From: Microglena sp. YARC
Lineage: Eukaryota > Chlorophyta > Chlorophyceae > Chlamydomonadales > Chlamydomonadaceae
Direction: 5' to 3'
NCBI GenBank assembly: GCA_022414725.1
Contig: CM039464.1
Coordinates: 11,352,187-11,416,186 of the forward strand
Length of the DNA stretch: 64,000 nt
Made by a program: the position numbers and the translations under genes. Under the pieces are notes generated by a model. That model saw nothing but the letters and a program-made list of their open reading frames with translations, ran no database searches and was not told the DNA's origin. Positions 63,436 to 64,000 of this stretch are shown here, piece after piece; position 1 is the stretch's first letter; every line of letters begins with the position of its first letter.

Positions 63436-64000
63436 TTCATAAGCATAACTTTGTCCAAAGGCGATTCTTATTGTCCATAAGCATATCTTGATATCCATAA
63501 ACGCATCTTGATTTCCATAAGCGTTACTTGTTCATCCGTAAGTGTATATTGTCCATACTATAGGCACATCTTATTATCCATAAGTGTATGTTTGTCCATC
63601 CTATAGGCACATCTTATTATCCATAAGTGTATGTTTGTCTGTAGGCGCATCTTAATATCCATACACGCATCATGATTTCCATAAGCGTAACTTGTTAATC
63701 CATAAGTGTATATTTTCCATAGGCACATCTTATTATCCATAAGTGTACATTTGTCCATTGGAGCATCTTATTATCCATAAGCGCATCTTAATATCCATAT
63801 ACACATCTTATTGTCCATAAGCATATACTTGTCCACAGGCGTATCTTATTATCCATAAGTGCATCTTATTATCCATAAGTGCATCTTATTATCCATAAGT
63901 GCATCTTATTATCCATAAGTGCATCTTAATATCCATACACACATCTTATTGTCCATAAGCATATACTTGTCCATTCTATAGGCGTATCTTATTATCCATA
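63436..64000. repeat. ATCTTATTATCCATAAGTGC repeats
   Basis: About 25 units of CATCTTATTATCCATAAGTG-like sequence to the window edge, with GTCCATAGGCGTATC variants. Presumably inside a kinase intron; no coding sequence. Confidence 0.92.

Overview
This is a eukaryotic nuclear window from a repeat-saturated, intron-rich genome. A green alga (chlorophyte or prasinophyte) is the best fit. The reasons are: a divergent H3/H4 pair whose shared promoter carries a duplicated TGGCCAnCGAGG-like box of the kind known from Volvox and Chlamydomonas histone genes; an H3 3' hairpin; TTTAGGG telomere-type repeats; and SAR1, CCR4-type nuclease and FAD-monooxygenase proteins of algal or plant type. I cannot name the species from the sequence alone. 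Most open reading frames here are low-complexity artefacts. The real genes are short exons scattered through kilobases of tandem repeats, and I assembled them by hand from splice sites, reading phase and family motifs.

Layout: (1) 506-5434 (+) is the 3' part of a FAD-dependent monooxygenase, two exons around a 4.4 kb intron. (2) 7336-13475 (+) is a complete SAR1 small GTPase, five exons, 192 aa. (3) 13.5-20 kb is intergenic: hAT-like MITEs, a 45-bp satellite built on TTTAGGG, and a tRNA-headed SINE. (4) 19983-33888 (-) is a complete secreted/ER ankyrin-repeat protein, 221 aa in five exons over 13.9 kb, with a signal peptide and a C-terminal KSEL. (5) 34258-34668 (-) is histone H3, a duplicated bidirectional promoter follows, and 35045 (+) is a histone H4 gene broken after codon 37. 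(6) 38553-49196 (-) is a CCR4/Angel-type endonuclease-exonuclease-phosphatase protein, seven exons, about 1136 aa, with very large Q-rich and disordered insertions inside the catalytic domain. (7) 49.2-54.7 kb is intergenic repeats. (8) 54696-63055 (-) is the 3' part of a protein kinase whose N-terminal exons lie beyond the right edge.

The outstanding feature is shared by all four multi-exon genes that can be checked in detail. Introns are filled with tandem, decaying copies of their own splice junctions. Upstream of an exon lie repeated copies of [acceptor AG + first 10-60 nt of that exon]; downstream of an exon lie repeated copies of [last 10-60 nt of that exon + donor GT]. I see this at about twenty junctions. 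In one CCR4-like intron the duplicated unit spans a coding AAG|GT, which is the signature expected if the intron itself arose by tandem duplication. In the kinase one complete 38-nt exon with both splice sites is duplicated. Intron growth, decoy splice sites and possibly new introns and exons therefore seem to come from one local duplication process, on top of several hAT-like MITE and SINE families.
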